Program-made: the position numbers and the translations under genes
Assembly: GCA_040902105.1 (NCBI GenBank)
Contig: JBBDXW010000026.1
Coordinates: 105,044 to 169,043, forward strand
DNA length: 64,000 bases
DNA from: IDS-8 sp040902105
GTDB taxonomy: Bacteria > Pseudomonadota > Gammaproteobacteria > Steroidobacterales > Woeseiaceae
Direction: 5' to 3'
The notes under the pieces: model-generated
What the model was told of the DNA's origin: nothing
The model's input: the letters and a program-made list of their open reading frames with translations, nothing else
Database searches by the model: none
Part shown: positions 1 to 9,019 of the stretch, in pieces
Numbering within the stretch: position 1 is the first letter of the stretch
How the letters are laid out: each line of letters starts with the position of its first letter

Positions 1-308
1 AGGTCGCCGAATCCCACCGTGGTGTACACCATGGCGGAATAATAGATGTAGTCGAACCAGTCGCGGTCGGCAGCGACAATCTCGCCCAGGCCAAGCCCGT
101 GCTCCGCCGCGAAGTATCCCAGGCCGAAAATCCAGATTTCTGCGATATGGGCGAGGATCAGGCCATGTACCGTGAACAGGATGATCCATCGGTGGCGCTG
201 CAGGCGGGCGCGCAGGCGCTCGAGCTGGATGAGCGCCTCATAGTGGATGGTGACGCAGACCGCGATCAGCATGAAGCTCATCAGCGTAGCGACGAGATAA
301 TCCTGCAT
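1..308 (-). CDS. two-TM potassium-type ion channel (partial, cut by window start)
   Basis: Reading the minus strand from the ATG at 306-308 gives about 102 residues with no stop before the window edge. The N-terminus has a hydrophobic helix (ATLMSFMLIAVCVTIHY), then a basic linker, a second helix (IILFTVHGLILAHIAEIWIFG) and a pore-loop region that ends in TTVGFGDL. TTVGFGD is the K+ channel selectivity-filter signature, so a pore-forming membrane protein is clear. The layout fits the small 2TM/Ion_trans_2 family. The rest of the gene, including any cytoplasmic domain, lies outside the window, so gating and exact ion selectivity cannot be judged. Confidence 0.8.
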   Translation of the reverse strand, partial: MQDYLVATLMSFMLIAVCVTIHYEALIQLERLRARLQRHRWIILFTVHGLILAHIAEIWIFGLGYFAAEHGLGLGEIVAADRDWFDYIYYSAMVYTTVGFGD

Positions 309-407
309 CGGCGAAGTATACGTCACAGGACACGACTCATAGAATCAACAGGCCGTTGCAGCCCGCCTACGTGATCTCCTGTTCCCTGAATTGCTGGTGA
401 AACCGCA

Positions 408-1163
408 TCAGCGAACGACAATTTCAGCGCCGCGTTCGAGCCGGCCTCCTTCGATCACTTCCAGGTACAAACCCATATTCAAGGTGTCGTAGTGTTTTCG
501 AAGGGCGAAGGGAACATTGACGTCGACCTCAGCGGTTTTCGGATTGACGCTGGTTGCCGCGCATCGCGATATCGGTCTCACCGCGCGCAGCCGCAGCTCG
601 CCGCAGGCAAGGTCTCGCCCTGCGAAACGGGTTTCCTCCCATGCGGGAAGTCCGGACACGTACAGATTCGCCCGAAACCGGATCGGGTCGAGTTCGGTCC
701 CGAGCGTCCGTCCAAGGTCTTCGACACTTGCAAGATTGATCAGCGACAAATAGTTTTGCGGGACATCGAAAAAGCGATGATCCTTCGCGGACACGATGCG
801 CGGGGCGCCTCCGCGTGACTCCTCACCGGTAAAGTCGTTCAGTGCCGCCGCCAGTCGGCGCCGGTCTTCGGGCCTGTCGAGACAAGCGCTGAGTTTGCGA
901 CCGTCCGGAAACGTCACCGTGATTCGCCGTTCCGTTTCCAGATAATGAGGCTTCAGAGCCGCCAGGGACGCGTTCTGCATCAATACGAAAAAGTGGCGCT
1001 TGTCGAGAAACTGCGGTGCCGCCGGATCGAACTCCGTAGAAGCATGAGCAACGGCGTATTCACGATCAAAGACGATGGCGCCTCCGGCGGCTACGTGCGC
1101 TGACGAAAGTTCGTCGGGCCCGAGACCCTTAACGGGATACCTGACCAGCCGCTCAAGCTTCAT
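408..1163 (-). CDS. MOSC domain-containing protein (YcbX-like)
   Basis: The 251-residue product begins with an MOSC N-terminal beta-barrel (LVRYPVKGLGPDEL) and has a C-terminal MOSC domain. The latter carries the conserved cysteine region RPISRCAATSVNP (about residues 195-210), where the family holds or transfers sulfur or activates N-hydroxylated substrates at a molybdenum cofactor. A GGAG lies 9 bases before the ATG. MOSC proteins such as YcbX act with Moco enzymes. A link to the Mo-hydroxylase genes 30 kb away is possible but not shown by the sequence. Confidence 0.8.
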   Translation of the reverse strand: MKLERLVRYPVKGLGPDELSSAHVAAGGAIVFDREYAVAHASTEFDPAAPQFLDKRHFFVLMQNASLAALKPHYLETERRITVTFPDGRKLSACLDRPEDRRRLAAALNDFTGEESRGGAPRIVSAKDHRFFDVPQNYLSLINLASVEDLGRTLGTELDPIRFRANLYVSGLPAWEETRFAGRDLACGELRLRAVRPISRCAATSVNPKTAEVDVNVPFALRKHYDTLNMGLYLEVIEGGRLERGAEIVVR

Positions 1164-1216
1164 TGAAAAACTCCGGAATTGTCATCCGGTCAGTCATCCG
1201 TGCATTCATCCCCGCA

Positions 1217-3253
1217 TCATCCATCAGAACCGCTCGACAATCGTCCCTTCGTGAGCTTGATCGGCGTCCGCCGCTGCGATACGACGATTCCCGCCAGCAG
1301 TGTCGCGCCCGCGACATGCACCCACACGCCGAACGGCATCCACAGAATCAGTACGGCACTCAGTAACAGCAGCAGCGCCGTCACGATGTTCAACGGCCCC
1401 TCGAGATACCAGTGCAAAAGTCCGCACAACGCATAAAGCCCAAGGCACGCCCACAGGAATACTTCAAGCCGTTGCAACCAGCCTCCGGTGATCAAAGGCG
1501 CGTAAACGAACAGGAGCGGCACCAGATACAATCCCTTGGCCAATTTCCAGGAAGTGAATCCCGTGGCCATAGGCCTGCTGCCGGCGATGCCCGCCGCCGC
1601 GAACGCCGTGAGACAGACCGGCGGCGTGACATTGCTGTCCTGGGACAACCAGAAGATGACCAGATGCGCGCTGAGCAACATGCCGGCAAGGAGGCCCGGA
1701 TCCAACAGCTGCCTTCGAACAATCTGTTTCATCTCCAGCGGCATTTCCTGAATCGCGATCCGCGGATCCCCGCCGAACAGATCTATCGTTGCCTGCACAC
1801 TGCCGGGCAACTCGGCCGATTGCATGACGCTTAGCATTGCATCTCGACTGAGGAGATCGAACAACATCGGCGCAGCCATGGTCGCCAGCACGACGTAGGA
1901 CGCAGTCACCGGCAACCCGGTACCGAGAATCAACGACGCGAACGCAATCAGTGCGAGGGTCAAAATCAGATTTCCATCCGCCCATTCGATAATCATCAGC
2001 GAGAACGCATTGCCCAGGCCAGTGGTCGTAACGACGTTTATCACAAGCCCGACAGCGACCAGCAGCATGGCAGTGCTGGCCATGGTACGCATCGCATCGA
2101 CGACGGCGTCGAATGAGCGGCTTGCGGTCATCGGCGTCTTCGACAGCCACGATGTCGCGATCACTGCCACAATGGCGCATGACACGGAGCGGATTGGCGT
2201 GTAACCCGCTACCAGGAAGCCAACCAGGACCGCCAGCGGGCCGACGAACGGCCACCCTTCCCTGAGCACGGACGACAGCTTGGGCGAGTTTTCGTCATGC
2301 CCGCCACGAAGCCCAAGGCGCATGGCCTCGCCGCGGACAAAGAACGCCACAGTCAGAAAATAGAGAATCGCCGGCAATACCGAGACCGCGACGATGTGGC
2401 CGTAGGGAATCTGCGTGTAACTTGCCATGACGAACGCGCCTGCCCCCATCACCGGCGGCATCAGCTGACCGCCGGTCGAGGCTGACGCTTCGACGGCCGC
2501 CGCGAACTGCGGCCGGAACCCGGCGCGCTTCATCATCGGAATCGTGATGACGCCAGTCGCGACCGTGTTGGCGACGGCCGAGCCGGTCACCGAACCCATC
2601 AACCCGGACCCGATTACTGCAACCATGCCGGCACCGCCCGTGAACCGACCGGCCACGCACTCGGCGAGTTTGATGATGAAATCACCGGCGCCGGATTTCA
2701 GGAGAAACGAGCCGAACAGGATAAACATGAATACGTAAGTAGCCGAGATGTTCGCAACGAAACCGAACATGCCGCTGCTGCTGAAATGGCTCCGATAGAG
2801 AACGGTCTCGAGACTCAATCCCGGAAAAGCTAAAACTCCGGAGGCGTAACGTCCAAGAAACAGAATGTACGAAAGGCTCAGGACGACCAGGATCGGCATG
2901 GACCAGCCGCTGGTGCGACGCGTAATCTCGATTGCCAGCAGTACGGCGATCGCGGAAAAGATATAGTCCGCCAGGATGAATTCCGTTTCCCTGGCATACA
3001 GTGCATCTTCGAAAAGCAACAGGTAGGCGGCAACGGCCACCGACAGCACCGCCAGGACGATGCGCAATGCGTTTGCCGGCGTCCTGCCTCGCTCGTAATC
3101 TGCGGGATCGTGAAACGACAAGGCGCACAGTGCGCCGAATCCCCCGAAATGGATTGCCGAAAACCACAGTTCCGAGAGCGAGGCAAAAACATTGGTGTAA
3201 ATGTGGAATACGCCGAACAGGAATGCGATCCAGCGCAGGAATCGGGAATTCAT
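1217..3253 (-). CDS. TRAP transporter fused permease (DctQM type)
   Basis: This 678-residue, very hydrophobic protein has the TRAP large-subunit signatures GSVTGSAVANTVATG and STGGQLMPPVMGAGAF in the middle and LGTGLPVTASYVVLATMAAP further on. The N-terminal helices correspond to the small DctQ domain fused to the large DctM domain, the usual form in TAXI systems. It should import a small, probably carboxylated, solute with the ion gradient. Its ATG overlaps the stop of the upstream TAXI binding-protein gene by 4 bases, so the two are translationally coupled. Confidence 0.93.
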   Translation of the reverse strand: MNSRFLRWIAFLFGVFHIYTNVFASLSELWFSAIHFGGFGALCALSFHDPADYERGRTPANALRIVLAVLSVAVAAYLLLFEDALYARETEFILADYIFSAIAVLLAIEITRRTSGWSMPILVVLSLSYILFLGRYASGVLAFPGLSLETVLYRSHFSSSGMFGFVANISATYVFMFILFGSFLLKSGAGDFIIKLAECVAGRFTGGAGMVAVIGSGLMGSVTGSAVANTVATGVITIPMMKRAGFRPQFAAAVEASASTGGQLMPPVMGAGAFVMASYTQIPYGHIVAVSVLPAILYFLTVAFFVRGEAMRLGLRGGHDENSPKLSSVLREGWPFVGPLAVLVGFLVAGYTPIRSVSCAIVAVIATSWLSKTPMTASRSFDAVVDAMRTMASTAMLLVAVGLVINVVTTTGLGNAFSLMIIEWADGNLILTLALIAFASLILGTGLPVTASYVVLATMAAPMLFDLLSRDAMLSVMQSAELPGSVQATIDLFGGDPRIAIQEMPLEMKQIVRRQLLDPGLLAGMLLSAHLVIFWLSQDSNVTPPVCLTAFAAAGIAGSRPMATGFTSWKLAKGLYLVPLLFVYAPLITGGWLQRLEVFLWACLGLYALCGLLHWYLEGPLNIVTALLLLLSAVLILWMPFGVWVHVAGATLLAGIVVSQRRTPIKLTKGRLSSGSDG

Positions 3254-4269
3254 GGCGGCGTGAGCTCGTCCGGAATGGTCAACCCCTGTTCCCTGTAATA
3301 GCGGGCGGCTCCCGGATGCAGCGGCGCGCCCAGCCCTTTCAGCGCCAGTTCGAGTTTCATGTCACTTGTCGCGCGATGAATTTCCTGCAGTGCAGCCAGG
3401 TTCTCCCAGATGCTTTTCGTAATCTGATAGACCGCCTCCTCCGGTACATCCGCGCGCACGGCGAGTACGTTGGGATGGGCGATGGAACGAATCGGCGCGT
3501 CCTGGTTCGGGTAGGTCCCCGACGGAATATCGTAGAAGTCCCACAAGGGATATCTCGCGTTGATCTTCGACAGCTCGTCCGCAGAAACATTCAGCACCGT
3601 CATGCGATCACCGAGGACAGCGGAGGCGCTCGTGATGGCGCTCACCGGCACACCGGCCGGAATATTCATGCCGACGATGTTTCCGTCCTGTATCGCATCG
3701 GCCGTCGCACCATAGCCCATGTACGCCAGGTCGAGTTTTCGCCGATAGTCGATACCCAGGCTGTTCAATATATAGGCGCCGGTATGTTCCGCCCCTGAAT
3801 TCCTTTCACCCAGCACGTATCGCTCGCCCCGTAGCGCGTCGAGGTCCATCAGCGTCCCGTTCCCGACAAGCTCCGAAAGCAATACGAAGTGTTCGACGTT
3901 CTGCCACATCGCACTGACACTTCTCAGGTACGGTTGCGCTTTGCCGACAGGACCTTCGCCTTTCCAGGCCCAGGCGGCGAACACACCCTGCAACAACGCG
4001 AACTGTGCCTGGTTGTCCCGCAGGAGCTTGATGTTCTCGAGGGAACCGGCCGAGCTGATCGCAGCCAGCGATATACCGTGCCCGGATTGCAGTCTGGATT
4101 TGCTGATGGTCGCGAGCGCGACACCAACCGGGTAATAGGTTCCGCCAACGGTGGCGGTGGCGAGCACATAGGGCCGGTCGGCAGCCAGCTCGCCCGAACA
4201 GGACCCTTGCAGCAAGCTAACAAGAAGTGCGCCCGATACAAGCCGAATGGTGTACGAGGCGCGCCGCAT
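3250..4269 (-). CDS. TAXI family TRAP transporter solute-binding protein
   Basis: The 339-residue product has an N-terminal hydrophobic signal that ends near a cysteine (LLQGSCSG), so a Sec-exported protein or lipoprotein is likely, although the lipobox is not ideal. The mature part starts with YVLATATVGGTYYPVGVALA, the characteristic TAXI N-terminus. It continues with the expected binding-protein fold, including GAEHTGAYILNSLG and LAYMGYGATADAIQDG. It delivers solute to the fused permease just downstream. The gene is divergent from an LLM oxidoreductase gene 91 bases away, which suggests a shared promoter region and perhaps a shared substrate. Confidence 0.92.
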   Translation of the reverse strand: MRRASYTIRLVSGALLVSLLQGSCSGELAADRPYVLATATVGGTYYPVGVALATISKSRLQSGHGISLAAISSAGSLENIKLLRDNQAQFALLQGVFAAWAWKGEGPVGKAQPYLRSVSAMWQNVEHFVLLSELVGNGTLMDLDALRGERYVLGERNSGAEHTGAYILNSLGIDYRRKLDLAYMGYGATADAIQDGNIVGMNIPAGVPVSAITSASAVLGDRMTVLNVSADELSKINARYPLWDFYDIPSGTYPNQDAPIRSIAHPNVLAVRADVPEEAVYQITKSIWENLAALQEIHRATSDMKLELALKGLGAPLHPGAARYYREQGLTIPDELTPP

Positions 4270-4360
4270 GTCGACGATGCTAGCTTATTGACTAGTGCGG
4301 GTACACTCGGTCAAGGTTCACGTCTGCGATCCGGTCGAGGCGGAAGGAGTGCGGCACGCT

Positions 4361-5350
4361 ATGGAATTTCACATTGGGATACTTCCGCGGGAAACGGTCG
4401 GCCACATCCTGAAACTGGGTCGCGCTGTCGAAGAACTCGGCCTCGCCGGCGTGTGGATCGCCGATTCTCATTCGATCATGCGCGACGCGTACGCCCTGCT
4501 GAACTTGCTGGCGGTACAAACCAGCCGGATCAAGTTGGCGACCGGTGTGACGCCCACAGGAACCCGTCATCCGGCGGTACTGGCGAACAGCTGGGCAACG
4601 CTTGACGAAGTCTCGGGCGGACGCGGGATCCTAGGTGTTGGTACGGGCGACAGCGCGGTGATCAATCTGGGCCTGCGCCCGGAAAAGCTCGCGGCATTCG
4701 AGGAGAAGATCAGGGTCATCCGGGGCTTGCTGCGCGGTGAGCAAGTCGAATACGAGGGTTCAACGATTCAAATGCCCTGGTCGCATTGTGATGTACCGAT
4801 TGTCATGGCCTGTTCCGGGCCGAAAGCGCTCCGGCTGGGCGGGCGCATCGCCGATGGAATTTTGTTCCAGGTCGGTGCCAGCCCCGCGTTTGTCCGCTAC
4901 GCTTTGGACAATATTCGCCTGGGCGCCGAAAGCGCGGGCCGTCGACTGGAGGACTTGACCCTGTACATGCGCCTGGCATGCGCGGTCCATGAAGATCGTG
5001 AGAAGGCGCGAGACGAAGTACGCGGCTACGCCTCAGTCGCGGCTGGCACGGTTTTCAAAACAGTCCCCCGTGAGTACTTCGACGATGAATTGTGGGAAGA
5101 CGCGGAGCGATTCAAGGCCGGCTACAACTACATCGACCACGGAAGTAACAAATCCCGGCAGGCAGGGCTGCTCACGGACCGGATCCTCGATGCCATCGCC
5201 GTCGCCGGTACCCCTGACGAGGCGGTACCACGATTTCGCGAACTGGCAGGCATGGACATTGACGGATTCGTCTGTCCCGTCGGCATGGCCGATCCACTGC
5301 CCTACCTGCAGACCTTCGCCGAACAGGTCGTGCCGAAAGTCGCGGCGTGA
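4361..5350 (+). CDS. LLM class (F420/flavin-dependent) oxidoreductase
   Basis: This is a luciferase-like TIM-barrel oxidoreductase of about 329 residues, starting MEFHIGILPRE. Family landmarks are GVWIADSH near the N-terminus, KLATGVTPTGTRHPAVLANSWATLDEVSGGR, GVGTGDSAVINLG and the late SGPKALRLGGRIADGILFQVG. These resemble Mer-type F420-dependent enzymes. The start at 4361 is chosen because GGAAGGAGT lies 10 bases upstream; the longer frame from 4295 has no such site. F420 genes elsewhere in the window make F420 use plausible, but FMN cannot be excluded. The stop overlaps the GTG start of the next gene. Confidence 0.85.
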   Translation: MEFHIGILPRETVGHILKLGRAVEELGLAGVWIADSHSIMRDAYALLNLLAVQTSRIKLATGVTPTGTRHPAVLANSWATLDEVSGGRGILGVGTGDSAVINLGLRPEKLAAFEEKIRVIRGLLRGEQVEYEGSTIQMPWSHCDVPIVMACSGPKALRLGGRIADGILFQVGASPAFVRYALDNIRLGAESAGRRLEDLTLYMRLACAVHEDREKARDEVRGYASVAAGTVFKTVPREYFDDELWEDAERFKAGYNYIDHGSNKSRQAGLLTDRILDAIAVAGTPDEAVPRFRELAGMDIDGFVCPVGMADPLPYLQTFAEQVVPKVAA

Positions 5351-6204
5351 AAGCAATCAGCCTGGGCTTCAAGGCCTTTGACCTGCATGAGTTGACCTGC
5401 CACTTCGTCGCAAAACATGCCGGCCTGTACCGGGCCCGCGGGCTCGACGTGAGCCTGCTGGATACGAGGTTTGTTCGCGACGACGAACTTCCCGAATCGA
5501 TCTTTTCGGCAGCCTGCGGTTCGGCAGTCATGCGCTGGCTGCGCGGCGAAAAGCTCAAAGTCGTGTTCGTCGCGACCGACAAGCCGATGTTCTGGCTCTA
5601 TTCACACGTCAATGCAGGCAGTCTCGAAAAACTGCGAGGTCAACGCATCGCCGCCTACCCGACTGCGGCACCGCCGGCGCAGTTTTTGCGCATAGTCCTC
5701 GCGGATGCCGGAGTGAACCCGGACAGCGACGTGCACATCGATCCCGTTCGCGACGACGCCACCCGGATCGAGCTGCTGCGCTGCGGCGATGCCGTTGCTG
5801 CGCTGCTCAGTTCGGCGACGTTACCGCAGCGGCTCGAGGAACTCGGGTTCCTGCGATTGCTTTGCCTGGGCGACCGGATTCGATTGCCGACAACCGGGCT
5901 TGCCGTCAGTGTCGCGATGTACGACAGCGATCCGGAAACCGTGTCCGCAATGCGCAATTCGTTCGTTGCCGCCCTTCGCCTGATTCACACCGACGAGTCA
6001 ATTGTACGGGAGGCGCTGCGCGAGGCCGGGCTGATCGACGACTGCGACCTGGATCAAGCCTGCGCCCTGGTGCGCAGCTTCTATACCGCCGACGGTCTCG
6101 TCAAAGCAGCCGATATAATTCCCGGCGTCCGACGTCTCGCCACATCGATGGGCTTGCCCGCGCCCGCCGATGTGGGGGCACTTTACGAATGCATAAGTCG
6201 CTGA
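5347..6204 (+). CDS. NMT1/THI5-like substrate-binding protein without signal peptide
   Basis: The 285-residue product starts with GTG inside the stop of the LLM gene (GTGA overlap). It has the type-2 periplasmic-binding fold of the SsuA/THI5 group: ELTCHFVAKHAGLYRARGLDV at the N-terminus, KLRGQRIAAYPT and LRIVLADAGVNPDSD in the middle. No signal peptide, lipobox or ABC transporter partner is seen, so it may act in the cytoplasm as a ligand-binding or enzyme-like protein. Coupling to the LLM gene suggests a ligand related to that enzyme's substrate. The function is not established. Confidence 0.72.
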   Translation: MKAISLGFKAFDLHELTCHFVAKHAGLYRARGLDVSLLDTRFVRDDELPESIFSAACGSAVMRWLRGEKLKVVFVATDKPMFWLYSHVNAGSLEKLRGQRIAAYPTAAPPAQFLRIVLADAGVNPDSDVHIDPVRDDATRIELLRCGDAVAALLSSATLPQRLEELGFLRLLCLGDRIRLPTTGLAVSVAMYDSDPETVSAMRNSFVAALRLIHTDESIVREALREAGLIDDCDLDQACALVRSFYTADGLVKAADIIPGVRRLATSMGLPAPADVGALYECISR

Positions 6205-6211
6205 CACCTAG

Positions 6212-6288
6212 GGAAGCTCTGCACAAGGCCTGATTCAAGCGCTGTAGGAGCCCGCCATTGCGGGCGACCTGCGCAAGTGCCATTGTCC
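6212..6288. mobile_element. MITE-like element with REP core
   Basis: This 77-base element begins GGAAGCTCTGCACAAG and ends TTGTCC. CTAG lies directly on both sides (6208-6211 and 6289-6292), which looks like a 4-bp target duplication. The core (6242-6269) holds the REP palindrome that starts CTGTAGGAGCCCGCC. The same left end and core recur at 44529 and 63922. It has no coding capacity. Confidence 0.65.
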
Positions 6289-6321
6289 CTAGGGCATCAA
6301 GCGCATTCCGGCTGGAATACT

Positions 6322-8088
6322 TCACGCGCGGCCCGCGTACAGGCCTGCACCGGACAGCTTGGTCGTGCGGCTCTTTACGCTGTACGGAAGAACCTCGATG
6401 GTTTCCCCGTTCTCCAGTCGTTGTTTGATCCTGGCCCACCACTCGAACGACAGCAACTCGGAATGATATTTTCGAAAGACCTGCTGCAGCTCCGCGTTGA
6501 AACCGAAGAACTTGATGAATTCTTCCGGAAAGACGTCGTTCGGCGCCACAAAGAACCAGGGTTCGGCCGACATCTCATCCTCCAGGTGACCGCTGTCGGG
6601 CAGCGGCCGGAAATTGCAGTCCGTGACGAAGGTAACTTCGTCATAATCGTAGAAAATTACCCGCCCATGTCGCGTAACGCCAAAGTTCTTCATCAACAGG
6701 TCGCCGGCGAAAATATTGCTCGATGCAAGATCGCGCACCGCCTGACCGTAGTCGATCACGGCAAGAGCCGCCTTCTCAAGCGGCGCGTCCAGCAGAAACA
6801 GATTGAGCGGAATCAAACGGCGTTCAATATACAGATGCTCTATCAGCAATTGCTCGCCCTGCACGGTGCAATTCTGACTGCACTCTTCAAGCAGCGCGTC
6901 GCGAAGCTTCGATTCGAAGCGCGCGAGATCGAAAGACAGCCGGCGGTACTCCTGGGCGTCCACCAGCCGGCCCGCGCGGTCGTGTTTGAACACCAGCTCG
7001 TATTTCTCCCTCACCTGCTCCGGCCGGATGTTCTTCGGATACCGGAATTTGTCGCGAATGACCTTGAATACGACGTTGAATGACGGCAGCGTAAAAACTT
7101 CCATTACCATACCGGCGGCCCCTGGCGCAGCAACAAACAAGTCGGTCGAGTTCTGCATGTGGCGCATCAGCGACCGATAGCGTTCCGTCTTGCCCTGCTT
7201 CGCCCGCCCGAGCACCGTGTAAATCTCTTCGATGGGCTTGAGTGGCATGAGCTCGCGCAGAAATCGAACCGCGCTGCCAACGACTTCCAGATCGACGTGA
7301 AAATAGCTGCGGGTAAAACCGAACAACATGCTGACTTCCGATTCCGACAGGATCACCGCGTCCGAGACGACCCCGTCGTGGGGATTCGCGAACGGAATGA
7401 CCAATGGCACATGCCAGCCGTCGCCCAGGATCCGGCCCACGAGGTACGCGCGCCTGCCGCGGTAAAATAGCGGAGGAATGAACTCGACCTCGCGTGGAAA
7501 CGTTGCGATTCGATGTTCGCTGCGATAAGCCCCGATCTCTGCCGTAATGAATGAGATAGTGCTCTCGACGTCGCGAAACCCGTGCGAGAACGGCAAGCCG
7601 CCGAGAATCTCATCGAACAGGTGAAACAGGGAACCGCGGTTTTTATAAATACGTGTCTGCAACGGATAGGCATCGCCGGCCGCCGGTTCCACGTCTGCCG
7701 CAAGGAACTCGACCCTGGGGTCGACCCCGACCGTATCGAAATTGCGGCGCGTTACGGAGCTGAAAAATGTTTTGTAGAACTCTGAATCGGGGCAATCGGA
7801 AACCCGCTCAACGTAGCGGTCCTTGATGCGGCCCCAGCAGTCCCGGCTGGCAATCCTCTCGCGCAGGACTGCCTGCATATCCCGCATTGCGGCGGCCACA
7901 GAGTCGTTGTACAGCTCTATACGCCGTACGGCGTCCAGGCGTGCCGCGGCCCAGTCTCGCGCCACGAAGTGCCGTGCTGCGTTTCTCGTTACTTCACCGA
8001 AGCGGCGATTGTAGTCGCGGAATGCATCATAAAGCCTGACGGCCGCGTGCTGTTCGACGAACCCCTGGTCATTTTCCGTCTTTGCCAA
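6322..8088 (-). CDS. aceK: isocitrate dehydrogenase kinase/phosphatase
   Basis: The 588-residue product has the normal AceK length. The unusual kinase nucleotide-binding loop AAPGAAGMVMEVFTLPS lies near residues 312-330, followed by VVFKVIRDKF. Further landmarks are LLMKNFGVTRHGRVIFYDYDE and the C-terminal region NDVFPEEF. The enzyme phosphorylates and dephosphorylates isocitrate dehydrogenase and so sets flow into the glyoxylate shunt. The frame opens with TTG (8086-8088), preceded by AGGA; no in-frame ATG is available nearby. No aceA or aceB is adjacent. AceK is typical of gamma- and betaproteobacteria and helps place the organism. Confidence 0.96.
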   Translation of the reverse strand: MAKTENDQGFVEQHAAVRLYDAFRDYNRRFGEVTRNAARHFVARDWAAARLDAVRRIELYNDSVAAAMRDMQAVLRERIASRDCWGRIKDRYVERVSDCPDSEFYKTFFSSVTRRNFDTVGVDPRVEFLAADVEPAAGDAYPLQTRIYKNRGSLFHLFDEILGGLPFSHGFRDVESTISFITAEIGAYRSEHRIATFPREVEFIPPLFYRGRRAYLVGRILGDGWHVPLVIPFANPHDGVVSDAVILSESEVSMLFGFTRSYFHVDLEVVGSAVRFLRELMPLKPIEEIYTVLGRAKQGKTERYRSLMRHMQNSTDLFVAAPGAAGMVMEVFTLPSFNVVFKVIRDKFRYPKNIRPEQVREKYELVFKHDRAGRLVDAQEYRRLSFDLARFESKLRDALLEECSQNCTVQGEQLLIEHLYIERRLIPLNLFLLDAPLEKAALAVIDYGQAVRDLASSNIFAGDLLMKNFGVTRHGRVIFYDYDEVTFVTDCNFRPLPDSGHLEDEMSAEPWFFVAPNDVFPEEFIKFFGFNAELQQVFRKYHSELLSFEWWARIKQRLENGETIEVLPYSVKSRTTKLSGAGLYAGRA

Positions 8089-8132
8089 GTCAAGTCCTGC
8101 GCGATTGATGCGACGTCACCGTTCACTGACTC

Positions 8133-8228
8133 CCGGATATTATCGCCGGCGTCACCGGCCGCTGCCTGTCTTGTGCCACGCCGGATATCATCGCCGGCGT
8201 TGCCGGCCGCCGGCTGTCTTTTGCCACG
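8133..8228. repeat. 48-bp tandem duplication
   Basis: Two imperfect 48-base copies lie head to tail, each beginning CCGGATATYATCGCCGGCG and ending in TGCCACG (8133-8180 and 8181-8228). The second copy covers the last codons of the rhomboid gene and the first is just past its stop, so a small duplication appears to have hit the 3' end of that gene. Confidence 0.75.
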
Positions 8229-8976
8229 CTTGCGACGCGTGCCGAGTCTGATTCCACCCGTGATAAGGATGACGCTCCAGCATGGATTCATTCTTGAACA
8301 GGAGAATAAGCACGGCGCCGGCGGCGAAGCCGCCGACGTGTGCCCAGAAGGCAACACCGCCGCCTCCGGAGCCGATTGACGTCAATCCGCTCAAAAACTG
8401 CACCACAATCCAGTATCCAAGCATCCAGATTGCGGGCATCGCGAAAGTGGTGATGTAGAAGCCGAGAAAGAGGAGCATGTGTACGTGGACGCGCGGATAC
8501 AACACGATGTAGGCGCCCATCACCCCGCCAATCGCGCCGGACGCCCCAACCATCGGAATCGGCGAGGCTGCATTCGCGAAGATTTGCGCGGCGGCCGCTG
8601 CAAGCCCGCAAAGCACGTAGAAAACTGCGAATCTGACGTGGCCCATGGAGTCTTCCACGTTGCCGCCGAAAATCCACATGAACCACATGTTGCCGATGAT
8701 ATGCATCCAGCTCCCGTGCATGAACATGGACGTCAGCAGCGTCAGCCAGTTCGACTCTCCGTCGATGGAACAGGGAAAGTCCGCGGGAATCTGCACGCGA
8801 TCGATGGTCCCCAGCAGGTCCCCGGGGATCAGGCCGAGCTGGCAGACCGATTGCGTCAAAGCCGGCTCGCTCCCAAGACCCTGCAGCAGGAGCCAGGCGA
8901 CCACATTCAGGCCGATGATCGCGCAGGTTACGAGCGGAATCGTGAGCTGCGGATTTTCGTCGCGGATCGGAAACAT
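8188..8976 (-). CDS. rhomboid family intramembrane serine protease
   Basis: The 262-residue protein has six or so hydrophobic helices. It shows the rhomboid motifs in order: HGSWMHIIGNMWFMWIFGGNVED, the catalytic serine in GASGAIGGVMGAY, and the catalytic histidine in AHVGGFAAG. It should cleave membrane-spanning substrates within the inner membrane. The C-terminus after the last helix is short, basic and glutamine-rich, and its final codons lie in a 48-bp duplication, so the tail may differ from relatives. It stands alone between aceK and an AI-2E-family permease on the same strand. Confidence 0.93.
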   Translation of the reverse strand: MFPIRDENPQLTIPLVTCAIIGLNVVAWLLLQGLGSEPALTQSVCQLGLIPGDLLGTIDRVQIPADFPCSIDGESNWLTLLTSMFMHGSWMHIIGNMWFMWIFGGNVEDSMGHVRFAVFYVLCGLAAAAAQIFANAASPIPMVGASGAIGGVMGAYIVLYPRVHVHMLLFLGFYITTFAMPAIWMLGYWIVVQFLSGLTSIGSGGGGVAFWAHVGGFAAGAVLILLFKNESMLERHPYHGWNQTRHASQAWQKTAGGRQRRR

Positions 8977-9019
8977 TGCGGGTGCCTGCTACGGCTCGTC
9001 CAATGACAGCTTTGAGCGC

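Noticed and set aside
4288..4314. TTGAC / GTCAA dyad between the divergent TAXI and LLM genes
   Set aside because: The arms are only 5 bases long, 17 bases apart and unsupported by another copy; such a match is expected by chance.
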